Of a stretch of 64,000 nt of DNA, positions 9,138-17,640 are shown in pieces. Position 1 is the first letter of the stretch; the number at the start of each line of letters is the position of its first letter. The DNA lies in the NCBI GenBank assembly GCA_030410095.1, contig JAUFRC010000003.1, forward strand, positions 1 through 64,000, given 5' to 3'. Made by a program: the position numbers and the translations under genes. Below the pieces are notes generated by a model, which was given only the letters and a program-made list of their open reading frames with translations, did not search any database and had not been told where the DNA came from. Source of the stretch: Paracoccus cavernae (lineage in GTDB: Bacteria; Pseudomonadota; Alphaproteobacteria; Rhodobacterales; Rhodobacteraceae).

Positions 9138-9623
9138 ATGAAAACGACCACTCTCGCACTGGGCCTTGCACTTCTCGCGGCTCCGGCTTTCGCGCAGGAC
9201 AAAGTTGCGCAAGAGAGCCTCGGCACCGCATTCGCGGTCGAGCTGGCCCAGTCGACCGTCGCGGCTTGCGCAGCCGACGGCTATCAGGTCACCGCAGCCG
9301 TGACCGACCGTGCGGGCAACCTGCTGGCACTGGTGCGTGCCGAGAATGCCGGCCCCCATACCGTCGATGCGGCGACCGCGAAGGCCTATACCTCGGCTTC
9401 CTCGCGCAACCCGACCAGCGGCATCGCGAAGGCCGTGCAGGAGAACGCCGGTGCGGCGGGCATGGTCGACATTCCGGGCTTCCTCGTGCTGGCAGGCGGT
9501 CTGCCGGTGAAATCGGGCGACGTGACCCTTGGCGCGATCGGCGTCGGCGGTGCACCGGGCGGCCATCTCGACGAAGCCTGCGCGCAAAAGGCGCTGGACG
9601 GTCTGGCTGCACGGCTGCAGTAA
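9138..9623 (+). CDS. Secreted GlcG/HbpS-family haem-binding-type protein
   Basis: 161 aa, intact, with a clear Sec signal peptide (MKTTTLALGLALLAAPAFAQ, cleavage after AFA). The rest is a DUF336/GlcG domain: VTAAVTDRAGNLLALVRAENAGPHTVDAATAKAYTSAS, then GFLVLAGGLPVK and LGAIGVGGAPGGHLDEACA. Relatives bind haem or act beside two-component systems as extracytoplasmic partners. CAGGAG precedes the start. The kinase/regulator pair lies just upstream but is separated by a terminator, so a functional link is only suggested. Confidence 0.82.
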   Translation: MKTTTLALGLALLAAPAFAQDKVAQESLGTAFAVELAQSTVAACAADGYQVTAAVTDRAGNLLALVRAENAGPHTVDAATAKAYTSASSRNPTSGIAKAVQENAGAAGMVDIPGFLVLAGGLPVKSGDVTLGAIGVGGAPGGHLDEACAQKALDGLAARLQ

Positions 9624-9642
9624 GCCCTCCGCAAGGACAGGA

Positions 9643-9671
9643 CCCGCGGCGCGAAAGTGCTGCGGGCTTTT
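9643..9671 (+). terminator. Rho-independent terminator after the haem-binding-type gene
   Basis: CCCGCGGCGC and GTGCTGCGGG form a 10-bp stem (two G-T pairs) closed by a GAAA tetraloop and followed by CTTTT. It lies 20 bases after the stop codon. Confidence 0.8.
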
Positions 9672-9722
9672 CGTTTCTGGGCCCCGAACGCCCGCGTTGC
9701 GACCCCGTTTTACGATCCCGTG

Positions 9723-10580
9723 TTACGATCCCGACCTGCCGCGGGCGCGCTGCGCCAGAAGGCCGATCATTTCGGCGGCGAGATCGGCAATCGCTCCGGC
9801 ATTTTCCCAGGCATAAAGCGAGAGCGTCATCGACGGCTCGGGCGCGAAGGCCGGACTGGGGCGCAGACCGGCAAGGCCGACCGCATGCAGGGGCAAAAGG
9901 GACAGGCCGAGACCCGCGGCAACAGCAACCTCGACGCTTTTGAGGCTGCTGCCCGAAAAGGCCACATACCAGCGCCGGTTCTCGCGCTCGATGGCGGCAA
10001 ACATCGCCTCGCGGTAAAGACCGCCCGGCGGAAAGGCGACCAGAGGCACCGGATCCGCATGGACGGGCGGGGCTTCGGCGCTTTCGAACCAACCGAGCGG
10101 TTCGGGAAAAGAGGCGCGGCTATCGGCCTCGGCCGCGCGTTCCTTGACGACGACGATATCGAATTCGCCGCTGCGGTAGCGCTGCATGAGATCGCGGCTG
10201 AGGCCTGCGGTCACATCCAGACGGAACTGGCGATGCGTGGCGGAAAAAGCCTTGAAGACCCGCGCCATCTCGGCGCCCGCGATGTCTTCGGGCACGCCGA
10301 TGCGGATCGCGGCGCTGCCGACCGGATCGCGCAACAGCGTCTCGGCCTCGGTTTGCAGCGCGAGGATGCGGCGGGCATGACCCAAAAGCCGCTCGCCTGC
10401 GGTGGTGGGCCGGATCGGACGGGCGCTGCGGTCGATCAGGCTACGGCCCACCGCCTCTTCGAGCCGCCCGAGCTGCTGGCTGATCGTCGATTGCGTCATG
10501 TTCAGAAGCTCTGCCGCGCGGGTAAAGCCGCCCGCATCGCAGATCGTCACGAAAGCGCGCAGCAGACGGGGATCAAGCAT
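9723..10580 (-). CDS. LysR-family transcriptional regulator
   Basis: 285 aa, intact. The N-terminal winged HTH is LLRAFVTICDAGGFTRAAEL and LNMTQSTISQQLGRLEEAVG, followed by the usual effector-binding region with IRIGVPEDIAG at its start and SVEVAVAAGLGLSLLPLHAV near the end. It is divergent from the ankyrin-deaminase-transporter operon, as is typical for a LysR regulator and its target. The inducer is unknown. Confidence 0.9.
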   Translation of the reverse strand: MLDPRLLRAFVTICDAGGFTRAAELLNMTQSTISQQLGRLEEAVGRSLIDRSARPIRPTTAGERLLGHARRILALQTEAETLLRDPVGSAAIRIGVPEDIAGAEMARVFKAFSATHRQFRLDVTAGLSRDLMQRYRSGEFDIVVVKERAAEADSRASFPEPLGWFESAEAPPVHADPVPLVAFPPGGLYREAMFAAIERENRRWYVAFSGSSLKSVEVAVAAGLGLSLLPLHAVGLAGLRPSPAFAPEPSMTLSLYAWENAGAIADLAAEMIGLLAQRARGRSGS

Positions 10581-10642
10581 GAGGGCGTTCCTTTCGACGG
10601 GGCGTCCTGCGGCAAACTTATGCACAAAATGGATGGTAGCCA

Positions 10643-10660
10643 TGAAAACATTTAATTTCA
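10643..10660. promoter_or_regulatory. Inverted repeat TGAAAACATTTAATTTCA, candidate LysR operator
   Basis: TGAAA and TTTCA flank an 8-bp AT-rich spacer in the 181-bp divergent region between the LysR gene and the ankyrin gene. Size and position fit a LysR site. No binding data. Confidence 0.4.
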
Positions 10661-10761
10661 CCATGATTTCGCCTTGGGGTAAGAAAGCCCACCCATTCGC
10701 CTTTGACGGCATTGCGCCCCGCGCGCCCCGACAACGCCCCGTTCCTTCAGGAATTTTGACC

Positions 10762-11562
10762 ATGACCCGAAGCACACGACAGATCTCCTCCGCGACCGCA
10801 GCCGCGCTTGCGGCCCGTGCCGCCGCCAGACCCGCGCGCTCCGGTCTGGCGATGCGGCTGGCGCCCGCGCTTTTGCCCGCTTTCCTGTTCGCTCCGGCCT
10901 TCGCGCTGTCTTTTGCCCTCGCCCCCCATGCCCAAGGACAGACCATGACCGTCTCCGCCACGTCCGCCGAGGCTGCCGCCGCGCTGCACAAAGCCGCCTC
11001 CTCCGGCGATCTGGCGACGCTTTCGCGGCTTTTGCAGGGCGGCGTACCGGTCGACAGCCGCGATTCCGGCGGCGCGACCGCCCTTTTGGCCGCGACCCAT
11101 GCCAACCGGATCGAGGCGGCCCGCATGCTGATCGCCGCCGGTGCCGATGTGAACGCCAAGGACAACATCAGCGACAGCGCCTATCTTTATGCCGGTGCGC
11201 GCGGCCATATCGAGATCTTGCGCATGACTTTGGAAAATGGCGCGGATCTCGAAAGCCTCAACCGCTTTGGCGGGACCGCCCTGATCCCCGCCGCCGAGCG
11301 CGGCCATGTCGAAACGGTCAAGACCCTGATCGAGGCCGGAGTCGCGGTCGATCACGTCAACCGCCTCGGCTGGACCGCCTTGATCGAGGCGGTCATTCTG
11401 GGCGACGGCGGCAGGCCCCATCAGGAGATCGCGAGCGCGCTGATCGCGGGCGGTGCCGATGTCGATCTGGCCGATGCCGACGGGGTGACGCCTTTGGCCC
11501 ATGCCAAGGCGCGCGGCTTTTCCGGACTGGTCGCGATCCTGACCAATGCGGGGGCAAAATGA
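10762..11562 (+). CDS. Secreted ankyrin-repeat protein
   Basis: 266 aa, intact. The N-terminus is basic and then hydrophobic (ALLPAFLFAPAFALSFALAPHAQGQ), consistent with export to the periplasm. Five ankyrin-like repeats follow, for example GGATALLAATHANRIEAARM, AGADVNAKDN, ARGHIEILRMTLENGADLES, RGHVETVKTLIEAGVAVDH and IAGGADVDLADADGVTPL. Ankyrin repeats bind proteins. Its stop overlaps the deaminase start by 4 bases, so the two are co-translated. The partner is unknown. The long leader suggests the true start could be further inside. Confidence 0.85.
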   Translation: MTRSTRQISSATAAALAARAAARPARSGLAMRLAPALLPAFLFAPAFALSFALAPHAQGQTMTVSATSAEAAAALHKAASSGDLATLSRLLQGGVPVDSRDSGGATALLAATHANRIEAARMLIAAGADVNAKDNISDSAYLYAGARGHIEILRMTLENGADLESLNRFGGTALIPAAERGHVETVKTLIEAGVAVDHVNRLGWTALIEAVILGDGGRPHQEIASALIAGGADVDLADADGVTPLAHAKARGFSGLVAILTNAGAK

Positions 11563-12143
11563 CGCGGGATCAATCGCTTGATGACGGTTTCCTCGAACTT
11601 GCGATCTCGCTCGCCGGCGACAATACGGCAGGCGGCGGTCGTCCGTTCGGCGCTTTGGTCGTGCGCGACGGCTGGGTCATCGCGACCGGCGTCAACGAGA
11701 TCCACGCGCGGCAGGATCCGACCGCCCATGCCGAGATGGTCGCGATCCGCGAGGCTGCCAAGCTGCTCGGCCCCGATCTGAGCCGCTGCACCATCTATGC
11801 CAGCGGCCATCCCTGCCCGATGTGTCTGGCCGCCATGCATCTGAGCGGCATCGAAGCGGTGCGCTATGCCTATTCCAACGAGGCTGCCGCGCCCTTCGGT
11901 CTCTCGACGGCGGCGGTTTACGCCGATCTCGCGCGCCCCTTTCACGAGCAGCGCCTCTCGATCGCGCAGCTTGCGCCCGCCGATGCCGCCGATCCCGCGA
12001 TCTACCGCGCCTGGCGTGACGGAACGGTGCATCATGCGGCTGCGGCAGCCCGCTCGCCGGAGCGCGTCGCGGCACCCGCCCCGTTCCGGCAGAGGGCTGA
12101 GCGGAGATGGCCGGTTCCGGCGGGGCGAAAAACGCGCCCATGA
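11559..12143 (+). CDS. Nucleoside/base deaminase of the CMP/dCMP deaminase superfamily
   Basis: Zinc hydrolase with HAEMVAIREA (His ligand and catalytic Glu) and GHPCPMCLAA (the PCxxC Cys ligands). RPFGALVVRDGWVIATGVNE is the usual N-terminal block. It most resembles the guanine deaminase/tRNA adenosine deaminase-like branch. Core length is about 155 aa, but the frame stays open to residue 194 with an unusual Arg/Pro-rich tail. That tail may result from a missed frame error or be a genuine extension ending in the ATGA overlap with the transporter gene. Being followed by a carrier suggests a role in nucleobase salvage or breakdown. Confidence 0.82.
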   Translation: MTRDQSLDDGFLELAISLAGDNTAGGGRPFGALVVRDGWVIATGVNEIHARQDPTAHAEMVAIREAAKLLGPDLSRCTIYASGHPCPMCLAAMHLSGIEAVRYAYSNEAAAPFGLSTAAVYADLARPFHEQRLSIAQLAPADAADPAIYRAWRDGTVHHAAAAARSPERVAAPAPFRQRAERRWPVPAGRKTRP

Positions 12144-13443
12144 GCGCCGCCCCGACCTTTGCCGCGCCCACGACGCCCGCGCATTGCACGCAGCAGAGCG
12201 CGCCGCGATTGATGCCAATGCCCTCCGCGCCTGTGCAAAGGGACGTGCCGCGCGGCACAGCCCAAGCGCGCAGGCTGGTGCTTTTGGCGACAATCGCGGT
12301 CATCGGGCTGAACCTGCGCCCCTTCATGACGGCGGTCGGGCCGCTTTCGGGGCAGATCCACGCGGCGACCGGCCTTGATCTGGCGCGGATGTCCTTGCTG
12401 ACGCTGGTGCCGATGCTGCTGATGGGGGTGGTCGCTTTCGCCGGTCCCGCCCTTCAGGGCCGCTTTGGCGCGAAACCTCTGGTCATCGCGGCGCTGGCGG
12501 CGCTTCTGGCTGGATCGGGCGCGCGACTTTTGTTGAAAGCGGCAACCAGCTGATCGCGACGGCGGCGGTTCTGGGGCTGGGGGCCGCGATCATTCAGGCG
12601 GTTTTCCCGGCATGATCAAAGGCCTCTTTCCGCATCAGACCGGCATGGTCATGGGGCTTTACTCGGGCATGCTGATGGGCGGAGGCGCGCTTGGCGCCCA
12701 GCTCGCCCCCGCATCGCGGCCCGAAGCGGCGATTGGCATATCGGGCTGGGCTGGGTCGTGGTCCTGCCGGTGATCGGGCTGGCGCTGGCCTGCGCCTTTC
12801 TGCCGCGCCCCGCCCGCAAGGCCCAAAGTCCGCGCGGCAAAGCCGGTGCGGGGCTGATCCGCCAGCCGCGCCTGTGGCTTCTGATGGGCTGTTTCGGGCT
12901 GGTGAACGGCGGCTATTCCTCGGTCGTGGCGTGGCTCTCGCCCTCTTATCAGGCGCTTGGCTGGGATAGCGCCCCGAGCGGCAGCCTGCTTGCTGTCCTT
13001 GCGCTGTTTCAGGCGGCGAGCGCGCTTTTCCTGCCGATCCTTGCAAGGCGCGGGCACGACCGCAGGCCGTGGCTGGCGCTGACTTTGGCGGCGCAATTCG
13101 CGGGCTTTTCCGGTCTGGCCTTCTGGCCCGAAGCGGCCCCTTACTATGGGCCGCGCTTTTGGGCGCAGGGCTTGGCGGCTGTTTCTCGATGTCGCTGATC
13201 GTGGCGCTCGAACATCTGCCCGACCCAGCCGAAGCCGGCGCGCTTTCGGCGATGATGCAGGGCGGAGGCTTTCTGCTCGCCTCGCTGCCGCCCTTCCTCC
13301 TTGCGCGGCTCCATGACTGGAGCGGCGGCTTCGCGACGGGCTGGCTTTTGCATCTCGCGGCCGTTCTGGTGGTGGCGGTATTGGTCACGCGGCTCTCGCC
13401 CGCAAGCTACGGCCCCGCGCTGCAAAGCCCGACCCGTGGCTAG
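12140..13443 (+). CDS. CynX/NimT-type MFS transporter (four frame breaks)
   Basis: A 12-helix major-facilitator carrier. The first helix with LNLRPFMTAVGPLSGQI is characteristic of the CynX (cyanate/2-nitroimidazole) family. Pieces read in order: VIAALAALLAGSGARL, then QLIATAAVLGLGAAIIQAV, PGMIKGLFPHQTGMVMGLYS, the long piece with LLMGCFGLVNGGYSSVVAWL, and the end GGCFSMSLIVALEHLPD. Breaks lie near 12532, 12606, 12713 and 13148. It starts in a 4-base overlap with the deaminase. The substrate may be a nucleobase-related or small anionic compound; this is inference from context. Confidence 0.82.
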
Positions 13444-13446
13444 AGC

Positions 13447-14033
13447 CTAGCGCCCCATCGCGAAGAATTCGTCATTGGGCCGCAGCGCCATCACATTGGC
13501 CATGCGGTTCGACATGCCGAAAAACGCGGCAATCGCGGCAATATCCCAGACGTCTTCGGTCGAAAATCCATGCGACTGCAGCGCCGCGACATCCTCGGGG
13601 CCGGTGGTGGCCGCCCCGCCGAGACCTTCATCGCGAAGTCGAGCATCGCGCGTTGACGCGCGGTAATATCGGCCTTGCGGTAATTGCCCGCGATCTGGTC
13701 GGCGATCAGCGGGTTCTTCGCACGCACCCTCAAGATCGCGCCATGGGCAATCACGCAATACTGGCATTGGTTGGCGGCGCTGGTCGCGACCACGATCATC
13801 TCGCGCTCGGCCTTGTCGAGATTGCCGGGCTTGTCCATCAGCGCGTCGTGATAGGCGAAAAAGGCGCGGAACTCCTCGGGGCGGCGGGCGAAGGCCAGAA
13901 AGACATTGGGCACGAAACCCGCCTTTTCCTGAACCGCCATGATCCGCGCGGCGATATCGTCGGGGAGCGCGGAAAGATCGGCGGGATCGGCGGCGGGAAA
14001 AGCGCTGATCGCGCGGACGGGCGTGTTGGTCAT
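13447..14033 (-). CDS. AhpD-like/carboxymuconolactone-decarboxylase-family peroxidase-related protein (one frame break)
   Basis: About 195 aa. The catalytic motif SAANQCQYCVIAHGAIL (CxxC plus His) is that of alkylhydroperoxidase AhpD-like proteins, preceded by FLAFARRPEEFRAFFAYHDAL, typical of the peroxidase-related subgroup. The frame breaks near 13630; the C-terminal piece begins GPEDVAALQSHGFSTEDVWD. Such proteins are small cytoplasmic antioxidants. It converges on the transporter gene with only 3 bases between stop codons. Confidence 0.85.
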
Positions 14034-14611
14034 GAGGCTTTTCCTGTGCTCTGGCGGCCGGGGCCGAAACGGCGCGGCGGGCGAAGGCATGCCGTGAACC
14101 GCATTCTGCCTGCGAGAACCAGAATGGCGGGCAGCCGCTGCCTGTCAAGGCCGATGCGGGGAGACGACTTTGCCTCTTGCGACACGCAAGAGCAGGCGGA
14201 AACCGCCGCGCGGGGCGCAATTGCGCGGGCGCATTGCGACAAAATGTCTACACTTATTCGCGCGTCGGCCGATGCGGCCTCCGGCCGTCTTCCGATTGCC
14301 GCAGACACCTGACGCCGCCCCTTTCCCACTGAAAGATAAGCCGTTTCCGGCACGAAACCCGCCTGAAAGCCGCGCGGATCCGAAGAAGTTTCCTTCGATC
14401 CGGCAAGAGCCTGTCGCGACTTCTCATACTTTTTGAGCATCTTCGGCTTGCACCCTGCCGGAGCTGCGGCTTTACTCCGCCCCGCAAGGTCCGCGTCGTG
14501 GCCTCGCGCCGCAAAGACGCCCCGCAAGGCGCGCCCGACCCGCCTTTTTCCATCCTCGCCGGTGTTTGTCCGGCGTGGCCGGTCGGCAATTCCTCCGGTA
14601 AATCCGCATCC

Positions 14612-14619
14612 TGTATACA
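14612..14619. promoter_or_regulatory. TGTATACA palindrome, candidate GntR-type operator
   Basis: The perfect 8-bp palindrome, within CTGTATACAAG, sits about 90 bp before the first gene of the hydroxyproline operon. TTGTATACAA-like sites are typical for FCD-subfamily GntR regulators, and a GntR protein (HypR) controls the hydroxyproline operon of Sinorhizobium. No GntR gene is present in this window. Confidence 0.45.
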
Positions 14620-14650
14620 AGAAATATTTTTATTGATCGGGAGCAATTGC

Positions 14651-14671
14651 CGACACATAGTCGACACATAG
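14651..14671. repeat. Tandem 10-bp repeat CGACACATAG
   Basis: CGACACATAG occurs at 14651-14660 and 14662-14671, an 11-bp period, just upstream of the binding-protein gene. About one helical turn apart, the two copies would face the same side of DNA, so a protein-binding role is possible. Unproven. Confidence 0.5.
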
Positions 14672-14709
14672 ACAGATCAGGATCAACGATCACAACGACA
14701 GGGATGACC

Positions 14710-15517
14710 ATGAAACTGAGCCATTTTGCCGCAGGCCTGCTGACGGCCACCATCGCCTCGAGCGCGGCCTATGCCGACAAGCTCGACGACATCATCGCCT
14801 CGGGCACGCTGCGTTGCGCGGTCGTGCTGGATTTCCCGCCGATGGGATCGCGCGATGAAAACAACAATCCGATCGGCTTCGACGTCGATTACTGCAACGA
14901 CCTCGCCGCCTCGCTCGGCGTGACGGCCGAGATCGTCGAAACCCTTCCCCGAGCGCATCCCCGCGCTGATGTCGGGCCGCGTCGATGTCGGCGTCGCCTC
15001 GACCTCGGACACGCTCGAGCGCGCCAAGACCATCGGCGTGACCATCCCCTATTACGCTTTCGAGAACTCGGTCGTCGTCAACGACAAGACCGACATCACC
15101 AGCTGGGAAGGCATGAAGGGCAAGACCGTCGGCGCGACCGCGGGCACTTATGAAGCCATCTGGCTGGAAGGCCAGATCAAGGAATGGGGCGAAGGCACCT
15201 TCCGTCCCTACCAGACCCAGGCGGATGTCTTCCTTGCGCTGAGCCAGGGCCAGCTGGACGCGACCGTCGGCACCACCGAAGTCGCCAATGCCAACGTCAA
15301 ATCCGGCAAATTCGCCGGCATCAAGATCGTCGACAAGGCACCGATGGTTCCCGACTACGTCTCGCTCTTCACGATGCGTCAGGAATACGGCCTGATCAAC
15401 TACATGAACCTGTTCATCAACCAGCAGGTCCGTACCGGCCGTTATGCCGAACTCTACGCCAAATGGGTCGGCGAGGGCGAGCCCGCCAACCTGACCGTTC
15501 AGGGCGTTTACCGCTGA
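14710..15517 (+). CDS. ABC transporter substrate-binding protein, probable hydroxyproline importer (one frame break)
   Basis: A periplasmic family 3 solute-binding protein with signal peptide MKLSHFAAGLLTATIASSAAYA. Motifs follow in order: TLRCAVVLDFPPMGSRDENN, IGFDVDYCNDLAASLGV, RIPALMSGRVDVGVASTSDT and KGKTVGATAGTYEAIWLE. An extra C near 14950 breaks the frame at VET/FPERIPAL. It is first in an operon whose enzymes all handle hydroxyprolines, so trans-4-hydroxy-L-proline or a related compound is the likely ligand (inference from context). A hairpin follows the gene. Confidence 0.85.
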
Positions 15518-15532
15518 TCTAATGTTTCATCG

Positions 15533-15562
15533 CGGCGCGGGGCCAAAGCCCTGCGCCGTTTT
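15533..15562 (+). terminator. Intercistronic stem-loop with T run after the binding-protein gene
   Basis: A 10-bp stem pairs 15533-15542 with 15549-15558 (one G-T pair) around a 6-nt loop and is followed by TTTT. In binding-protein operons such elements let most transcripts stop, so the binding protein is made in excess over the membrane subunits. Confidence 0.65.
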
Positions 15563-15591
15563 CCCGAACAACAACAATCAGCGGGAAGAGA

Positions 15592-16257
15592 ATGTTTAGT
15601 TACACGTTCCAGTGGAATCAGGCGCTCCAGCGTTTGCCACAGATGCTGGACGGCGCATTGGTGACGATGCAGATCGCGATTTTGTCGATGGTCCTCGGGA
15701 TCGTCCTTGCGGTTGCCCTCACCATCTTCCGCCGCTCCGGCTCGCGCATTTTGCGCGCCATCGCCACAGGCTGGGTCGAGCTTGCCCGCAACACGCCGGC
15801 GCTGTTCCAGATCTATATGGCCCATTTCGGCATCGCGAGTTTCGGCGTCCACCTGAGCCCCTTCGTCTCGCTGCTGATCGGCATCACCTTCAACAATGCG
15901 GGCTATCTGGCGGAGAACTTCCGCGGCGCGCTGAAGGCCATTCCCGATACCCAGACCCGCGCCGGCCGCTCGCTCGGCATGAGCGAGGGACAGAGCTTCC
16001 GCTATATCGTCGCGCCCCAGATGCTGCGCATCGCCTTCCTGCCGATGACCAACCAAATGGTCTGGGCCGTGCTGATGACCTCGCTCGGCGTGACGGTGGG
16101 CATGAACACCGACCTTTACGGGGTGACGCAGGATCTCAATGCCCTGACCTTCCGCACCTTCGAGCTTTTCGCGATTGCCGCCGTGATCTTCTATGTGATC
16201 ACGAAAGTCATCACCCTTGGCGCGCGCCTGATTGCGGCGCGGCTGTTCCGGTACTGA
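15592..16257 (+). CDS. Amino-acid ABC transporter permease, subunit 1
   Basis: 221 aa, intact, HisM/GlnP type. The membrane helices include TMQIAILSMVLGIVLAVALTIF and FVSLLIGITFNNAGYLAENF. The EAA loop reads AGRSLGMSEGQSFRYIVAPQ. GGGAAGAG precedes the ATG. It pairs with the next gene to form a heterodimeric channel. Confidence 0.92.
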   Translation: MFSYTFQWNQALQRLPQMLDGALVTMQIAILSMVLGIVLAVALTIFRRSGSRILRAIATGWVELARNTPALFQIYMAHFGIASFGVHLSPFVSLLIGITFNNAGYLAENFRGALKAIPDTQTRAGRSLGMSEGQSFRYIVAPQMLRIAFLPMTNQMVWAVLMTSLGVTVGMNTDLYGVTQDLNALTFRTFELFAIAAVIFYVITKVITLGARLIAARLFRY

Positions 16258-16269
16258 GGGAGACACGCG

Positions 16270-16922
16270 ATGTTCGATACCGCCCTCACAACGGCCGATC
16301 TGGTCTTCCTCGCCAAAGGCGCGGGCATGACATTGCTCGTCACCGCCATCGCGGTGGTGGTGGGGACCATTCTCGGGATCATTTTCGGCGTGATCCGCTA
16401 TCAGGTCGGTGCGATCTGGGCCGCGCCTTTGACCTTCATCCTCGACATCTGCCGCTCGATCCCGCTGCTGATCCAGCTGGTGCTGCTCAATGCCTTCTTC
16501 GGCATCGTGCTCGGGCTGCGCTGGCCGGGGTTGACGGTCGCCTGTCTGGTGCTGTCGCTTTACACGGCCGCCTATTGCTCGGAAATCGTGCGCGGCGCGA
16601 TCGAGGCCGTGCCCGCCAATACCCGCCGCGCGGGGCGTTCGCTCGGGCTGAACTGGTGGCAGGACATGCGCTATATCGTGGCGCCGCTGGCGACGCGGGT
16701 CGCGCTGCCTTCGTGGATCGGGCTCGCGCTCGGCGTGATGAAGGATCGGCGCTGGTCTATGTCGTGCAGGTCACCGAGCTGATGAAATCGACCCAGATCC
16801 TCATCACGCGCCTGCAGGAGCCCTTGTTCCTTCTGCTCATCTGCGGCGCCTTCTACTTCATCATCTCCTACCCTCTTGCCCGTTTCGGCGGCTATCTCGA
16901 AAAACGGTGGTCCAATGATTGA
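16270..16922 (+). CDS. Amino-acid ABC transporter permease, subunit 2 (one frame break)
   Basis: An inner-membrane subunit of about 217 aa. It begins MFDTALTTADLVFLAKGAGMT and has the EAA loop AGRSLGLNWWQDMRYIVAP. A missing T near 16745 breaks VMKD/SALVYVVQVTELMKS; the C-terminus FYFIISYPLARFGGYLEKR is typical. The end overlaps the ATPase gene by 8 bases. Confidence 0.9.
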
Positions 16923-17640
16923 GATCGAAAACGTCCGCAAATCCTTTGGCCAGCTCGAGGTTCTCAAGGGCATCGACCTGACCGTCAAGAAAGGCGAGGT
17001 CGTCACCATCATCGGCGGTTCGGGTTCGGGGAAATCGACGCTTCTGACCTGTATCAACGGGCTGGAGCCGATCGCTTCGGGCAAGATCGTCATCGACGGG
17101 GTGGATGTCCACGCCAAGTCGACCGATCTGAACAAGCTGCGCCAGAAGGTCGGGATCGTTTTCCAGCAATGGAACGCCTTTCCGCACCTGACCGTGCTGG
17201 AAAACGTAACCCTCGCACCCCGCAAGGTGCTGGGCTATTCCAAGGAAAAGGCCGAGGAAATCGCCGTCAAACAGCTGACCCATGTCGGCCTTGGCGACAA
17301 GCTCAAGACCTATCCGACGCGGCTTTCGGGCGGCCAGCAGCAGCGTATGGCGATCGCCCGCGCGCTGGCGATGTCGCCCAGCTACATGCTGTTCGACGAG
17401 GTGACCTCGGCGCTCGATCCTCAGCTGGTGGGCGAGGTTCTCGATACGCTCAAGATGCTGGCGGACGAGGGGATGACGATGATCTGCGTCACCCACGAGA
17501 TGGCCTTTGCGCGCGACGTCTCGGACCGCGTGGCCTTCTTCCACCAAGGCGTCATGGCCGAGATCGGCGCGCCCGAGCAGCTGTTCGGCAATCCCCAGCA
17601 TCCCGAAACCCAGAAGTTCCTGTCGAGCACCCGTCAATGA
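16915..17640 (+). CDS. Amino-acid ABC transporter ATP-binding protein
   Basis: 241 aa, intact. Walker A GGSGSGKST (residues about 34-42), Q-loop IVFQQWNAFPHL, signature LSGGQQQR, Walker B YMLFDEVTSALD, H-loop CVTHEMAFA. Walker B has Val where most relatives have Pro (DEVTSALD); this variant is also known in GlnQ-like proteins. It energises the importer of this operon and overlaps the dehydrogenase start by 4 bases. Confidence 0.95.
   Translation: MIEIENVRKSFGQLEVLKGIDLTVKKGEVVTIIGGSGSGKSTLLTCINGLEPIASGKIVIDGVDVHAKSTDLNKLRQKVGIVFQQWNAFPHLTVLENVTLAPRKVLGYSKEKAEEIAVKQLTHVGLGDKLKTYPTRLSGGQQQRMAIARALAMSPSYMLFDEVTSALDPQLVGEVLDTLKMLADEGMTMICVTHEMAFARDVSDRVAFFHQGVMAEIGAPEQLFGNPQHPETQKFLSSTRQ

Larger units (their letters stand above)
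14034..14709. other. 676-bp region without a convincing gene, upstream of the hydroxyproline operon
   Basis: Open frames exist on both strands but none has recognisable homology, a good ribosome site or normal codon composition. The region holds the probable promoter of the hydroxyproline operon at its AT-rich right end (14612-14640), a perfect TGTATACA palindrome and a tandem 10-bp repeat. An imperfect inverted repeat around 14376-14402 (GGATC...GATCC) is also present. The long leader could hold a regulatory RNA, but I see no known riboswitch. Confidence 0.5.

Noticed and set aside
14030-14620. Long minus-strand open frame upstream of the hydroxyproline operon
   Set aside because: Arg/Gly/Ala-rich composition, no ribosome site and no recognisable motif; typical of chance open frames in GC-rich DNA.
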